From positions 1-7,931 of the forward strand of contig JAHFQQ010000159.1 in NCBI GenBank assembly GCA_023259235.1: DNA of 7,931 nucleotides, written 5' to 3'. Both the position numbers and the translations under genes were made by a program. The notes below the pieces were generated by a model. It searched no databases. It was not told the origin of the DNA and saw only the letters and a list, made by a program, of their open reading frames with translations. The stretch comes from Polaromonas sp. Its GTDB lineage: Bacteria; Pseudomonadota; Gammaproteobacteria; Burkholderiales; Burkholderiaceae_C. Below are positions 1 through 5,606 of the stretch, one piece after another; position 1 is the stretch's first letter, and every line of letters starts with the position of its first letter.

Positions 1-522
1 CAGCAGTTTGGGATTCGTGGCCAGCGCGCGCGCCAGCTCCAGCTTGCGCTGCTCGCCATACGAGAGGTTGTCGGCCTTGTCGCCCGCCTTGTGGTCCAGC
101 TTGACCCACGACAGCAGCTCCTGCGCGCGCGCCCGGGCCCGGCGCTCCTCGCTGCGGAACAGCCCGGAGCTGGCCAGCAAGCCGAGCGAGCCGTACTTGA
201 GCTGCGCATGGAAGCCGACCATCACGTTCTCCAGCAGCGACATGTCCTTGAACAGGCGGATGTTCTGGAAGGTGCGGGCAATGCCCAGTCGCGTGATGCC
301 GTGCGGGGTGCGCCCCGCCAGATTCTGGCCGTTGAACTCGATGCGCCCGCTGGTGGGTGGTAGCAGACCGGTGATCAGGTTGAAGACGGTGGTCTTGCCG
401 GCGCCGTTGGGGCCGATCAGGCCGAAGATGCCGCCCTGCGGAATCTCCAGGTTCACGTCCTGCAGCACCTTGAGGCCGCCGAAGTGGCGCGACAGCGCGT
501 CCAGCTTCAATGAAGTGCTCAT
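1..522 (-). CDS. livG: LivG-type ABC transporter ATP-binding protein (partial, C-terminus beyond left edge)
   Basis: This is one of the two cytoplasmic ATPases expected for the branched-chain-amino-acid-type importer whose other parts follow to the right. The window holds the first 174 codons with no stop. Visible motifs are Walker A GPNGAGKT (residues 37-44), a Q-loop in ARTFQNIRLF with Gln at 86, and the ABC signature LSYGEQRKLELARAL starting at residue 153. The insert between Q-loop and signature (about 104-135) is rich in Arg and Ala, typical of LivG rather than LivF. Walker B should follow directly beyond position 1. The ATG at 522-520 overlaps the livM stop in an ATGA junction, which implies translational coupling. 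A full LivG is usually about 250-260 residues, so roughly a third is missing. Family assignment is firm; the transported substrate cannot be read from this subunit. Confidence 0.95.
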   Translation of the reverse strand, partial: MSTSLKLDALSRHFGGLKVLQDVNLEIPQGGIFGLIGPNGAGKTTVFNLITGLLPPTSGRIEFNGQNLAGRTPHGITRLGIARTFQNIRLFKDMSLLENVMVGFHAQLKYGSLGLLASSGLFRSEERRARARAQELLSWVKLDHKAGDKADNLSYGEQRKLELARALATNPKLL

Positions 523-1382
523 GAGCGGCTCCCTCGTCTGCTAAACAGCTGGCGCAAGCGCGCCGGGTCCCAGATGCCCTTGGGCAGGAACAGCACGATC
601 AGCACGAGGATGAAGCCGTTCACGACGCCCCGGAAGTCCTTGAACGCGCGCAGCAGCTCCGGCAGCAGCGTGAGGATCACGGCGCCGATCACCGGGCCGG
701 TCAGGTTGCCGATGCCGCCAAGGATGGCCATGGTGAGGATGTCCACTGCGCGGTCGAAGCCGTATTCGCCCGGGCCGATGAAAAAGGTCAGGTGCGCGTT
801 GAGCGCGCCGGCCAGGCCCGCAATGGCCGCGCCCAGCACGAACGCCAGCATCTTGTAGGCGCCCACGTCGATGCCCATCAGGCCCGCCGCGGTTTCGTCT
901 TCCTTGATCGACTCGAAGGCGCGCCCGACGCGCGAGCGGCGCAGCCGCCAGAGCAGGGCCAGCGTGAGCACCAGGGCCAGCGCCACGTGCCACCACTGGG
1001 TCAGTTGCGGGATGCCGTTGAGTCCGAGCGCGCCGCCCGTGATGGAGTCGGCGTTGAGCAGCGCGATGCGCACCACCTCGCCAAAGGCCAGGGTCGCCAT
1101 GGCCAGGTACACGCCCGACAGCCGCAGCGTGGGCTTGCCAATGATGAAGGCCATGAGCGCAGGTGCCGCCATGCCGGCGGCCAGCACGGCCGGGAATGGC
1201 GCGCCGTAGTTCATCGTCAGCAGCGCCGAGGTATAGGCCCCGATGCCCATGAAGGCCGCATTGGCGATGGACAGCATGCCGCACGCGAGCGTCAGGTAGA
1301 TGGACAGGGCCAGCAGCGCGTTGGTGCCCAGCGTGAGCACCAGGTTGCTGTAGATCGACCAGAAGTTGTTGAACCAGTCCAT
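519..1382 (-). CDS. livM: LivM-type branched-chain amino acid ABC transporter permease
   Basis: This 287-residue inner-membrane permease would pair with LivH to form the import channel. The sequence is almost wholly hydrophobic, with helices around residues 12-35, 38-57, 62-82, 88-110, 132-147, 178-198, 213-242 and 252-268. Family landmarks are LSGVYLAMATLAFGE (88-102), TGGALGLNGIP (115-125), an EAA-like cytoplasmic loop GRAFESIKEDETAAGLMGI (153-171) that should dock on the ATPases, and ILGGIGNLTGPVIGA (220-234). The end LPKGIWDP resembles the usual LivM tail and is followed by a short basic tail. The length is a little below the roughly 300-plus of many LivM proteins, through a short N-terminus. 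The ATG at 1382-1380 is the first good start after the repeat-like spacer. Its stop overlaps the livG start, so the two are probably coupled. Confidence 0.94.
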   Translation of the reverse strand: MDWFNNFWSIYSNLVLTLGTNALLALSIYLTLACGMLSIANAAFMGIGAYTSALLTMNYGAPFPAVLAAGMAAPALMAFIIGKPTLRLSGVYLAMATLAFGEVVRIALLNADSITGGALGLNGIPQLTQWWHVALALVLTLALLWRLRRSRVGRAFESIKEDETAAGLMGIDVGAYKMLAFVLGAAIAGLAGALNAHLTFFIGPGEYGFDRAVDILTMAILGGIGNLTGPVIGAVILTLLPELLRAFKDFRGVVNGFILVLIVLFLPKGIWDPARLRQLFSRRGSRS

Positions 1383-1397
1383 GTCAATGCCCGCCCG

Positions 1398-1462
1398 GCC
1401 GCCCGAAGGGCATTGAGCGCCCCCTCAGGGGGCAGCGAAAGAAGAGAGCGTGGGGGAGCTTC
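1398..1462. repeat. GC-rich intercistronic element resembling a dispersed comamonad repeat
   Basis: The 83-bp livH-livM gap is almost filled by a structured GC-rich element. It contains a 6-bp perfect hairpin GCCCCC-tca-GGGGGC (1419-1433) and a smaller hairpin GCCC-gaa-GGGC (1401-1411). Read in the operon direction it begins close to the livH stop with a GAAGCTCCCCCACGC-like segment, then the CCCCCTGAGGGGG hairpin, then a GCCCTTCGGGC hairpin. I recognise this arrangement as a common intergenic repeat of Comamonadaceae genomes, but only from memory and with no second copy in the window. There is no T-run after either hairpin, so it is not a classical terminator. It could stabilise mRNA ends or modulate readthrough between the permease genes. 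Confidence 0.6.
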
Positions 1463-1465
1463 ATA

Positions 1466-2347
1466 CTAGACTTTGCGCTCGAGCAGGGTGCCGAACAGCC
1501 CCTTGGGCCGCACCAGCAAAATCAGGAAGAGCAGGCCGAAGGCCACGGCGTCACGCATGCTCGAGCCGATATAGGCCACCGACAGCACCTCGGCGAAGCC
1601 CAGGAACAGGCCGCCGATCAGCGCGCCGCGGATATCGCCCATGCCGCCCAGGATGATCACGGCAATGCCTTTTTCCAGCATGGACTTGCCCATCAGCGGG
1701 AACAGCGCGTTGGAATACAGGCCGATCAGCACGCCCGCCACGCCGCCCAGCCCGGCCGCGACAAAGGAGGTGAGGTAGAACAAACCCTCGACGTTGATGC
1801 CCAGCAGGTTAGCCGCCTTGGGCGATTCGGCAATGGCGCGCAGTGCACGCCCGAGCTGGGTCTTCTTGAGGGCCAGCAGCAGCACGGCCATCAGCACGAA
1901 GGACAGCAGGATGATGCCGAGCTCGAGCGCTGTCAGGCTCACGCCGCCCAGGCTCAAGGTGCTGTCCGGCACCAGGCCCGGCGGGAAACGCAGGTTCTCC
2001 GCGCCAAAAATGCCCTGAATGCCGTTGGCCAGGATGATGCCCACGCCAATGGTGGCGATCATCGGAATCAGGTGTGGTGCATTGCGCGCACGCAGCGGGC
2101 GCAGCACCAGGACGTCGATGAGCAGGCCGACGCCACCGCTGAATACGAAGGCGAACAGCAGCGCGCCCCACAGCGGCAACGCGAAGTGCGCGACGGCCTG
2201 TTCCGCCGCGTAGGCGCCGACCATGAAGACCGCGCCATGCGACAGATTGATGACGCCCAGCACGCCGAAGATGAGCGTAAAGCCCAGCGCAAACAGGGCG
2301 TAAACGCTCCCGAGCGACAAGGCATTGACAAGTTGCTGTTCCAGCAC
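1466..2347 (-). CDS. livH: LivH-type branched-chain amino acid ABC transporter permease
   Basis: This 293-residue inner-membrane permease is the presumed partner of LivM. Landmarks in order are an N-terminal helix with NALSLGSVYALFALGFTLIFG (8-28), the conserved GVLGVINLSHGAVFMVGAY (28-46), a helix-rich middle, an EAA-like cytoplasmic loop GRALRAIAESPKAANLLGI (166-184), ILGGMGDIRGALIGG (232-246) and a C-terminal RPKGLFG (280-286). Length matches the family. The start is a GTG at 2347-2345; no in-frame ATG lies just upstream, the N-terminus from there aligns with typical LivH, and no clear Shine-Dalgarno is visible, so initiation may be weak. It lies 87 bp downstream of livK, behind a terminator hairpin and a palindrome, which should reduce permease expression relative to the binding protein. 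Confidence 0.94.
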   Translation of the reverse strand: MLEQQLVNALSLGSVYALFALGFTLIFGVLGVINLSHGAVFMVGAYAAEQAVAHFALPLWGALLFAFVFSGGVGLLIDVLVLRPLRARNAPHLIPMIATIGVGIILANGIQGIFGAENLRFPPGLVPDSTLSLGGVSLTALELGIILLSFVLMAVLLLALKKTQLGRALRAIAESPKAANLLGINVEGLFYLTSFVAAGLGGVAGVLIGLYSNALFPLMGKSMLEKGIAVIILGGMGDIRGALIGGLFLGFAEVLSVAYIGSSMRDAVAFGLLFLILLVRPKGLFGTLLERKV

Positions 2348-2366
2348 GATGGGGTGCCCCGGACAA

Positions 2367-2382
2367 GGCGCACTAGTGCGCC
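2367..2382. repeat. 16-bp perfect palindrome upstream of livH
   Basis: GGCGCACTAGTGCGCC is identical to its own reverse complement over all 16 bases. It sits between the livK terminator hairpin and the livH GTG, 19 bp upstream of that start. It has no T-run on either side and no unpaired centre, so it is a poor intrinsic terminator. It could be a protein-binding site on DNA or, in the mRNA, a structure near the livH ribosome entry region. The palindrome is seen directly; the function is unknown. Confidence 0.55.
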
Positions 2383-2388
2383 GGCAAG

Positions 2389-2419
2389 AAAAAAGACGGC
2401 GCGAGCAGTCGCGCCGTCT
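2389..2419 (-). terminator. Rho-independent terminator between livK and livH
   Basis: A perfect stem GACGGCGCGA / TCGCGCCGTC (2395-2404 and 2409-2418) with a four-base loop is extended by one A-T pair. Read on the minus strand it is followed by six T residues (the A-run at 2389-2394). It starts 16 bases past the livK stop, so it should end most livK transcripts, and the permease and ATPase genes would be expressed by readthrough. An abundant binding protein relative to the membrane parts is the usual arrangement in such importers. Confidence 0.9.
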
Positions 2420-2434
2420 GACGGATCATCGCAA

Positions 2435-3592
2435 TTATTTCTCGATCACAAACTTGTCGCCCTTCGTCACGCTGACGATGGCCTTTTGTTGCGCGTCATA
2501 ACCGGCAGGCTTTCCAGCCTTGTCAACAGCACGGTGGAACTGGAAGGCGCCGGTGGCACCGGTCCACTTGACGTTGGGCAGCGCATTGCGCAGCGCGCTG
2601 CGGTCGGCGGCCAGGTCGCCGCTGAGCTTGACCTGCTTGAGGGCCTGCACCAGGATGTGCATGGCGTCGTAGGACTGGGCCGCAAACTGGTCGGGAGCCG
2701 CCTTGAACTTGTCCTGGAAGGCCTTGATGAAGCTGGTGTTTTCCGCGCTGTCGTTGCTGGCCGACCAGGGGCTGCCTACGTACAGGCCGTCCGAGCTGCC
2801 CTTGGCCAGAGTGAACACCTTGACCGAGTTCATGCCGTTGCCACCGATGAACGGCACATTCAGGCCGATCTGACGAGCCTGCACCATGATGGGTGCGCCT
2901 TCGGCCAACAGTGCCGACAGCACGATGGCGTCCGGCTGGGTGGCCTTGATCTTGGTCAGCTGGGCCTTGAAATCGACGTCGCCCTTGGCAAAGGTCTCGG
3001 TCGTGGTGACCGGGATCTTCAGGTCTTCGAGCGCTTTCTTGAAGTTGTCGTAGCCGCTCTTGGTGAACACGTCATCGTTGCCGTACATCACGGCCACTTT
3101 CTTGATATTGGCGTGCTTGATGGCGACCCGCAGGGTCTCGGGCAGCACGTCGGCTTCGGGCACCGAATTACGAAAGATGTAGTCACCAATCGAGGTAATG
3201 CCGTCGGCCGTGTTGGAGGTGCCAAAGGCCACGGTCTTGGCGGCCTGGGCGATTGGGTCGGCCGCCTGGGCCGAGTTCGACAGCGTGGGGCCGAACACCA
3301 TCAGGACCTTGTCCTGGAAAATCAGTTTCTTGAAGACGTTGATGGCTTCTTCTTTCTTGCCCTGTTCGTCTTCGATCACCAATTGCAGCTTGTCGCCATT
3401 CACGCCGCCCGCGGCATTGATCTCATCGGCGGCGAGCTGGAAGCCGTTGCGGATGGAAATGCCGTATTGCGCGGCGCCGCCCGACAGGGCCTCGGCCATA
3501 CCGATTTTGATGTCGGCCGCGTAGGCGCTGGCGCCAAAGCCGGCGGCGAGCGCCAGCGCGAGGAGCGAATTTGCGAAAGCTTTTTGTCTCAT
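2435..3592 (-). CDS. livK: Periplasmic substrate-binding protein of the Liv-type ABC importer
   Basis: This 385-residue protein is the receptor for the importer encoded downstream. It opens with a Sec signal peptide, a basic MRQK followed by a hydrophobic stretch and cleavage near ASAYA (about residue 25 or 26). The mature part has the two-lobed type I periplasmic-binding fold (Peripla_BP_6-like): strand IKIGMAEALSGGAAQYG (28-44), DEINAAGGVNG (56-66), the ligand-loop region VFGPTLSNSA (99-108), and the second-lobe strand KVAVMYGNDDVFTKSG (165-180). The start ATG at 3592-3590 has a good Shine-Dalgarno AAGGA (3604-3600) seven bases upstream. It is the first gene of the operon and is followed by its own terminator. 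Such receptors bind leucine, isoleucine and valine, but also amides, aromatic acids or other ligands, so the symbol marks family and position rather than a proven substrate. Confidence 0.92.
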   Translation of the reverse strand: MRQKAFANSLLALALAAGFGASAYAADIKIGMAEALSGGAAQYGISIRNGFQLAADEINAAGGVNGDKLQLVIEDEQGKKEEAINVFKKLIFQDKVLMVFGPTLSNSAQAADPIAQAAKTVAFGTSNTADGITSIGDYIFRNSVPEADVLPETLRVAIKHANIKKVAVMYGNDDVFTKSGYDNFKKALEDLKIPVTTTETFAKGDVDFKAQLTKIKATQPDAIVLSALLAEGAPIMVQARQIGLNVPFIGGNGMNSVKVFTLAKGSSDGLYVGSPWSASNDSAENTSFIKAFQDKFKAAPDQFAAQSYDAMHILVQALKQVKLSGDLAADRSALRNALPNVKWTGATGAFQFHRAVDKAGKPAGYDAQQKAIVSVTKGDKFVIEK

Positions 3593-3959
3593 TTCAAAAT
3601 CCTTTATAAATGCAGGTTGAAAGGTTAGCCGTCGATTTTACATCTCGCAACAACGGTGTTTTCTGATTGAGCAGGATGACGCTCAGGGTCTCCAACAAGC
3701 CGCACGTTGATGAGTGTATACCGGCCGGCAAACTGCTCAAACCTGCGTGCAAGTCCTGGCCTGAATTGCCGGCGAGTCGCAGTGACCTGTGGCAATGCAT
3801 AGGGGTATAAACGGGGTGATGGGCGGCATAAAGCGGACAAAATATCCCGGTGCTGTCTTTCGTTCCCTGGTCATGGCCATCGCTGCAAGATGACCGCGGC
3901 AATGATTCGGTCGAACAACATAAAATTCACAATCGTTAACTTTTTAGGAGACTGTATCA
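3593..3959. promoter_or_regulatory. Divergent intergenic region between livK and the first TRAP binding protein gene
   Basis: This 367-bp stretch separates two divergently transcribed transport genes and must hold the livK promoter and very likely that of the gene at 3960. I see no credible coding region. Weak -10-like hexamers are TAAAAT at 3921-3926 (plus strand) and TAAAAT on the minus strand at 3640-3635; neither has a convincing -35 at normal spacing, so activator-dependent promoters are possible. An inverted repeat GCCGGCAA (3724-3731) / TTGCCGGC (3766-3773) with a 34-base spacer is present; its two GCCGGC cores are 44 bp apart centre to centre, about four helical turns. AGGAG at 3946-3950 is the ribosome binding site for the plus-strand gene. 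Confidence 0.5.
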
Positions 3960-5042
3960 ATGGATCGTCGTTCTCTCATCAAAAACGCCGGCATCGCCGG
4001 CGTGCTGGCCGCGGGTGTTGCGCCTGCCGTGCATGCGCAGGCCGCGGTTCGCTGGCGCATGGCCTCCAGCTTTCCCAAGTCGCTCGATACCATTTTTGGC
4101 AGCGCCGAGATGTTTGCCAAGACTGTCAAAGCGCTGTCTGGTGGCAAGTTTGAAGTGTCGGTGCATGCCGCCGGCGAACTGATGCCGGCGTTTGGCGTGG
4201 TGGATGCCATCCAGAACGGCACAGTCGAGATGGCCCAGACCGCGTCCTACTATTTCACCGGCAAGGACTCCATTTTTGCCTTCGGCTGTGCCGTGCCTTT
4301 CGGCCTCACAGCCCGCCAGATGGATGCCTGGATGGAGCATGGCAATGGCCGCAAACTGATGGATGCGTTTTACGCCAACTACAACATGAAGAGCCGCAGT
4401 GCCGGCAACACCGGCACGCAGATGGGCGGCTGGTACCGCAAGGAAATCAAGACTGTCAGCGACCTGAAGGGCCTCAAAATGCGCATGGGCGGCGGGCTTT
4501 TCGGGGAGGCCATGCTGAAGCTGGGTGTTGTGCCGCAGAACATGCCTGCCGGCGATGTGTACCAGGCGCTGGAAAAAGGCACGCTGGACGCTGTCGAATT
4601 CGTTGGTCCCTACGACGACGAAAAGCTGGGCTTCAACAAGGTGGCGCCCTACTACTATTACCCTGGCTGGTGGGAGGGCGGCGCGGAACTGGAGTTCTTT
4701 ATCAACACCAAGGCCTATGCGGCCCTGGCGCCAGAATTCCAGGCAATTGTGAACGCAGCCACCGATGTAGCCGCGCGGGACATGATCGCCAAGTACGACG
4801 CCGTCAATCCGATTGCCCTGAAGCGGCTGGTGGGAGAGAAGACCCAGCTCAAGGCGTTCTCCAAAGAGCTCATGGATGCAGGCTTCAAGGCTTCGATGGA
4901 AGTGTTTGCGGAACACGAAGCCAAATCCGCCGAGTTCAAGAAGATTCACCAGGACATGCGCGCCTTCCAGCGTGATCAACTGCTGTGGGGGCGCTTTTCG
5001 GAGTTCCGTTTCGACAGCTACATGACTGGCGTCAAGCTGTAA
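3960..5042 (+). CDS. TakP/DctP-family TRAP transporter substrate-binding protein, paralogue 1
   Basis: This 360-residue protein is a periplasmic solute receptor of the TRAP type, which uses ion gradients rather than ATP. It begins with a twin-arginine-like signal, MDRRSLIKNAG, a hydrophobic stretch and PAVHA before a cut near residue 26. The mature domain shows RMASSFPKSLDT (33-44), HAAGELMPAFGVVDAIQNGT (69-88), QMGGWYRKEI (154-163), KGLKMR with the conserved carboxylate-contacting Arg at 175, VPQNMPAGDVYQALEKGT (191-208), EFVGPYDDEKLGFNKVAPYYYYPGWWEG (213-240). These resemble the 2-oxoacid receptor TakP more than C4-dicarboxylate DctP. The family Trp after Glu213 is Phe214 here, and one extra residue follows Arg175, both absent from paralogue 2. 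No TRAP membrane genes are nearby. The start is fixed by AGGAG nine bases upstream. An alpha-keto or hydroxy acid ligand is inferred. Confidence 0.9.
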   Translation: MDRRSLIKNAGIAGVLAAGVAPAVHAQAAVRWRMASSFPKSLDTIFGSAEMFAKTVKALSGGKFEVSVHAAGELMPAFGVVDAIQNGTVEMAQTASYYFTGKDSIFAFGCAVPFGLTARQMDAWMEHGNGRKLMDAFYANYNMKSRSAGNTGTQMGGWYRKEIKTVSDLKGLKMRMGGGLFGEAMLKLGVVPQNMPAGDVYQALEKGTLDAVEFVGPYDDEKLGFNKVAPYYYYPGWWEGGAELEFFINTKAYAALAPEFQAIVNAATDVAARDMIAKYDAVNPIALKRLVGEKTQLKAFSKELMDAGFKASMEVFAEHEAKSAEFKKIHQDMRAFQRDQLLWGRFSEFRFDSYMTGVKL

Positions 5043-5050
5043 GTCGCTTT

Positions 5051-5084
5051 GCAGCGGCGGCTGCGTTTTCACCAGCGCCGCTGC
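5051..5084 (+). terminator. Candidate 3' hairpin after paralogue 1
   Basis: GCAGCGGCG (5051-5059) and CGCCGCTGC (5076-5084) form a perfect 9-bp stem with a 16-base loop, beginning nine bases after the stop codon. A competing 6-bp stem CCAGCG/CGCTGG (5072-5077 with 5087-5092) overlaps it. No T-run follows, so intrinsic termination is doubtful; it may instead protect the 3' end of the mRNA or act with Rho. Confidence 0.35.
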
Positions 5085-5097
5085 TTCGCTGGCAGCT

Positions 5098-5172
5098 TGT
5101 CAATAGCTATGAATACGATAGCTGATCACGTCGATAGGTATTGGGCTGAAAGCTGATTTGATTGAAATCAGC
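5098..5172 (+). repeat. Repeat-like element with AATAGCTAT...GATAGCTG motif and terminal hairpin
   Basis: The stretch contains two TAGCT-based motifs (AATAGCTAT at 5102-5110 and GATAGCTG at 5117-5124), a TTGGGCTG segment, and ends in the perfect hairpin GCTGATTT-gattg-AAATCAGC (5152-5172). It resembles a family of short intergenic elements at the 3' ends of genes in Comamonadaceae. That likeness is from memory and no second copy is present in the window, so the assignment is tentative. The hairpin itself is certain as sequence. Confidence 0.4.
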
Positions 5173-5467
5173 CGGACAAGGCCGGCAATGCAAACTTCGC
5201 CTGGTGGCGGGTTTGGCTGGCCACAGCGGCATTCCAATTTACTTCAGGGCGATTGCTCCGCCTTCCCAAGCGTAACCGCAACGCCGGGACTGCCGTGCAG
5301 CACTCCGTCATGGCTGCCGCGGGCATGGCACGCGCGTTTTGGTGAACACCCCGGTCAATGCCAGGGTGATGGTGTGGCGGGTCGGGCACCGCAGCGGTAT
5401 TTGGGCCCCGATTTTCCTGACAACATGCTGAACGCAAGCGCGGTTTCGGCACAAATGACCTTCATGC

Positions 5468-5511
5468 CAAGGGGAAACCCCTTGATGGATGAATTTACAC
5501 GTAACTAGAAT
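5468..5511 (+). promoter_or_regulatory. Candidate sigma-70 promoter with adjoining palindrome for paralogue 2
   Basis: A -35-like TTGATG (5482-5487) and a -10-like TAGAAT (5506-5511, five of six consensus bases) are 18 bp apart. A perfect short palindrome CAAGGGG-aaa-CCCCTTG (5468-5484) ends inside the -35 hexamer, so a protein bound there would touch RNA polymerase. Transcription from here would give a T-rich untranslated leader of roughly 90 bases before the ATG at 5607. This supports independent expression of the second binding protein. The call is by eye only. Confidence 0.45.
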
Positions 5512-5591
5512 GGTTCCTGATTTGAAACTTCAACAAGTTGCTGATTTTTTCATGTCGGGTTTTTCAGGTTGTTTTTTTTGACCCTTTCCTT

Positions 5592-5598
5592 GGAGGAG
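5592..5598 (+). promoter_or_regulatory. Strong ribosome binding site that fixes the paralogue 2 start
   Basis: GGAGGAG lies eight bases before the ATG at 5607. The reading frame is open further upstream, to an ATG at 5538, but that would add 23 residues ahead of the Tat-like signal and lacks a ribosome site. The signal peptide identical to that of paralogue 1 begins exactly at 5607. Confidence 0.85.
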
Positions 5599-5606
5599 CT
5601 AATCAC

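Larger units (their letters stand above)
5043..5606. other. 564-bp gene-free gap between the two TRAP binding protein genes
   Basis: No convincing gene is present. Open frames on both strands (for example plus 5158-5508 and minus 5452-5168) have unnatural composition, no good ribosome site and no recognisable domain. The gap holds a 9-bp inverted repeat just after the first gene, a repeat-like element ending in a perfect hairpin, a stretch at about 5180-5440 with nothing I recognise, a short palindrome with a plausible promoter, and a T-rich leader before the second gene. The middle could be a remnant of a decayed gene, but I find no identifiable fragment. Confidence 0.6.

Noticed and set aside
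2072..3628. 518-codon plus-strand open frame across livH, its upstream gap and livK
   Set aside because: It is antisense to two well-recognised genes, crosses a terminator, and is rich in His, Gln, Gly and Arg as expected for a shadow frame.
3594..3902. 102-codon minus-strand open frame upstream of livK
   Set aside because: It occupies the promoter region, ends two bases before the livK start, has no domain, and its composition is not protein-like.
3957..5072. Long open frame on the minus strand opposite the first TRAP receptor gene
   Set aside because: Its composition is the antisense pattern of a GC-rich gene; the plus strand encodes a clear family member with a signal peptide and ribosome site.
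5158..5508. 116-codon plus-strand open frame between the receptor genes
   Set aside because: There is no ribosome binding site, no recognisable domain, it starts inside a hairpin and runs through the candidate promoter.
5538..5606. Upstream in-frame start that would extend paralogue 2 by 23 residues
   Set aside because: It lacks a ribosome site and would bury the twin-arginine-like signal, whereas GGAGGAG sits at the right distance from the ATG at 5607.
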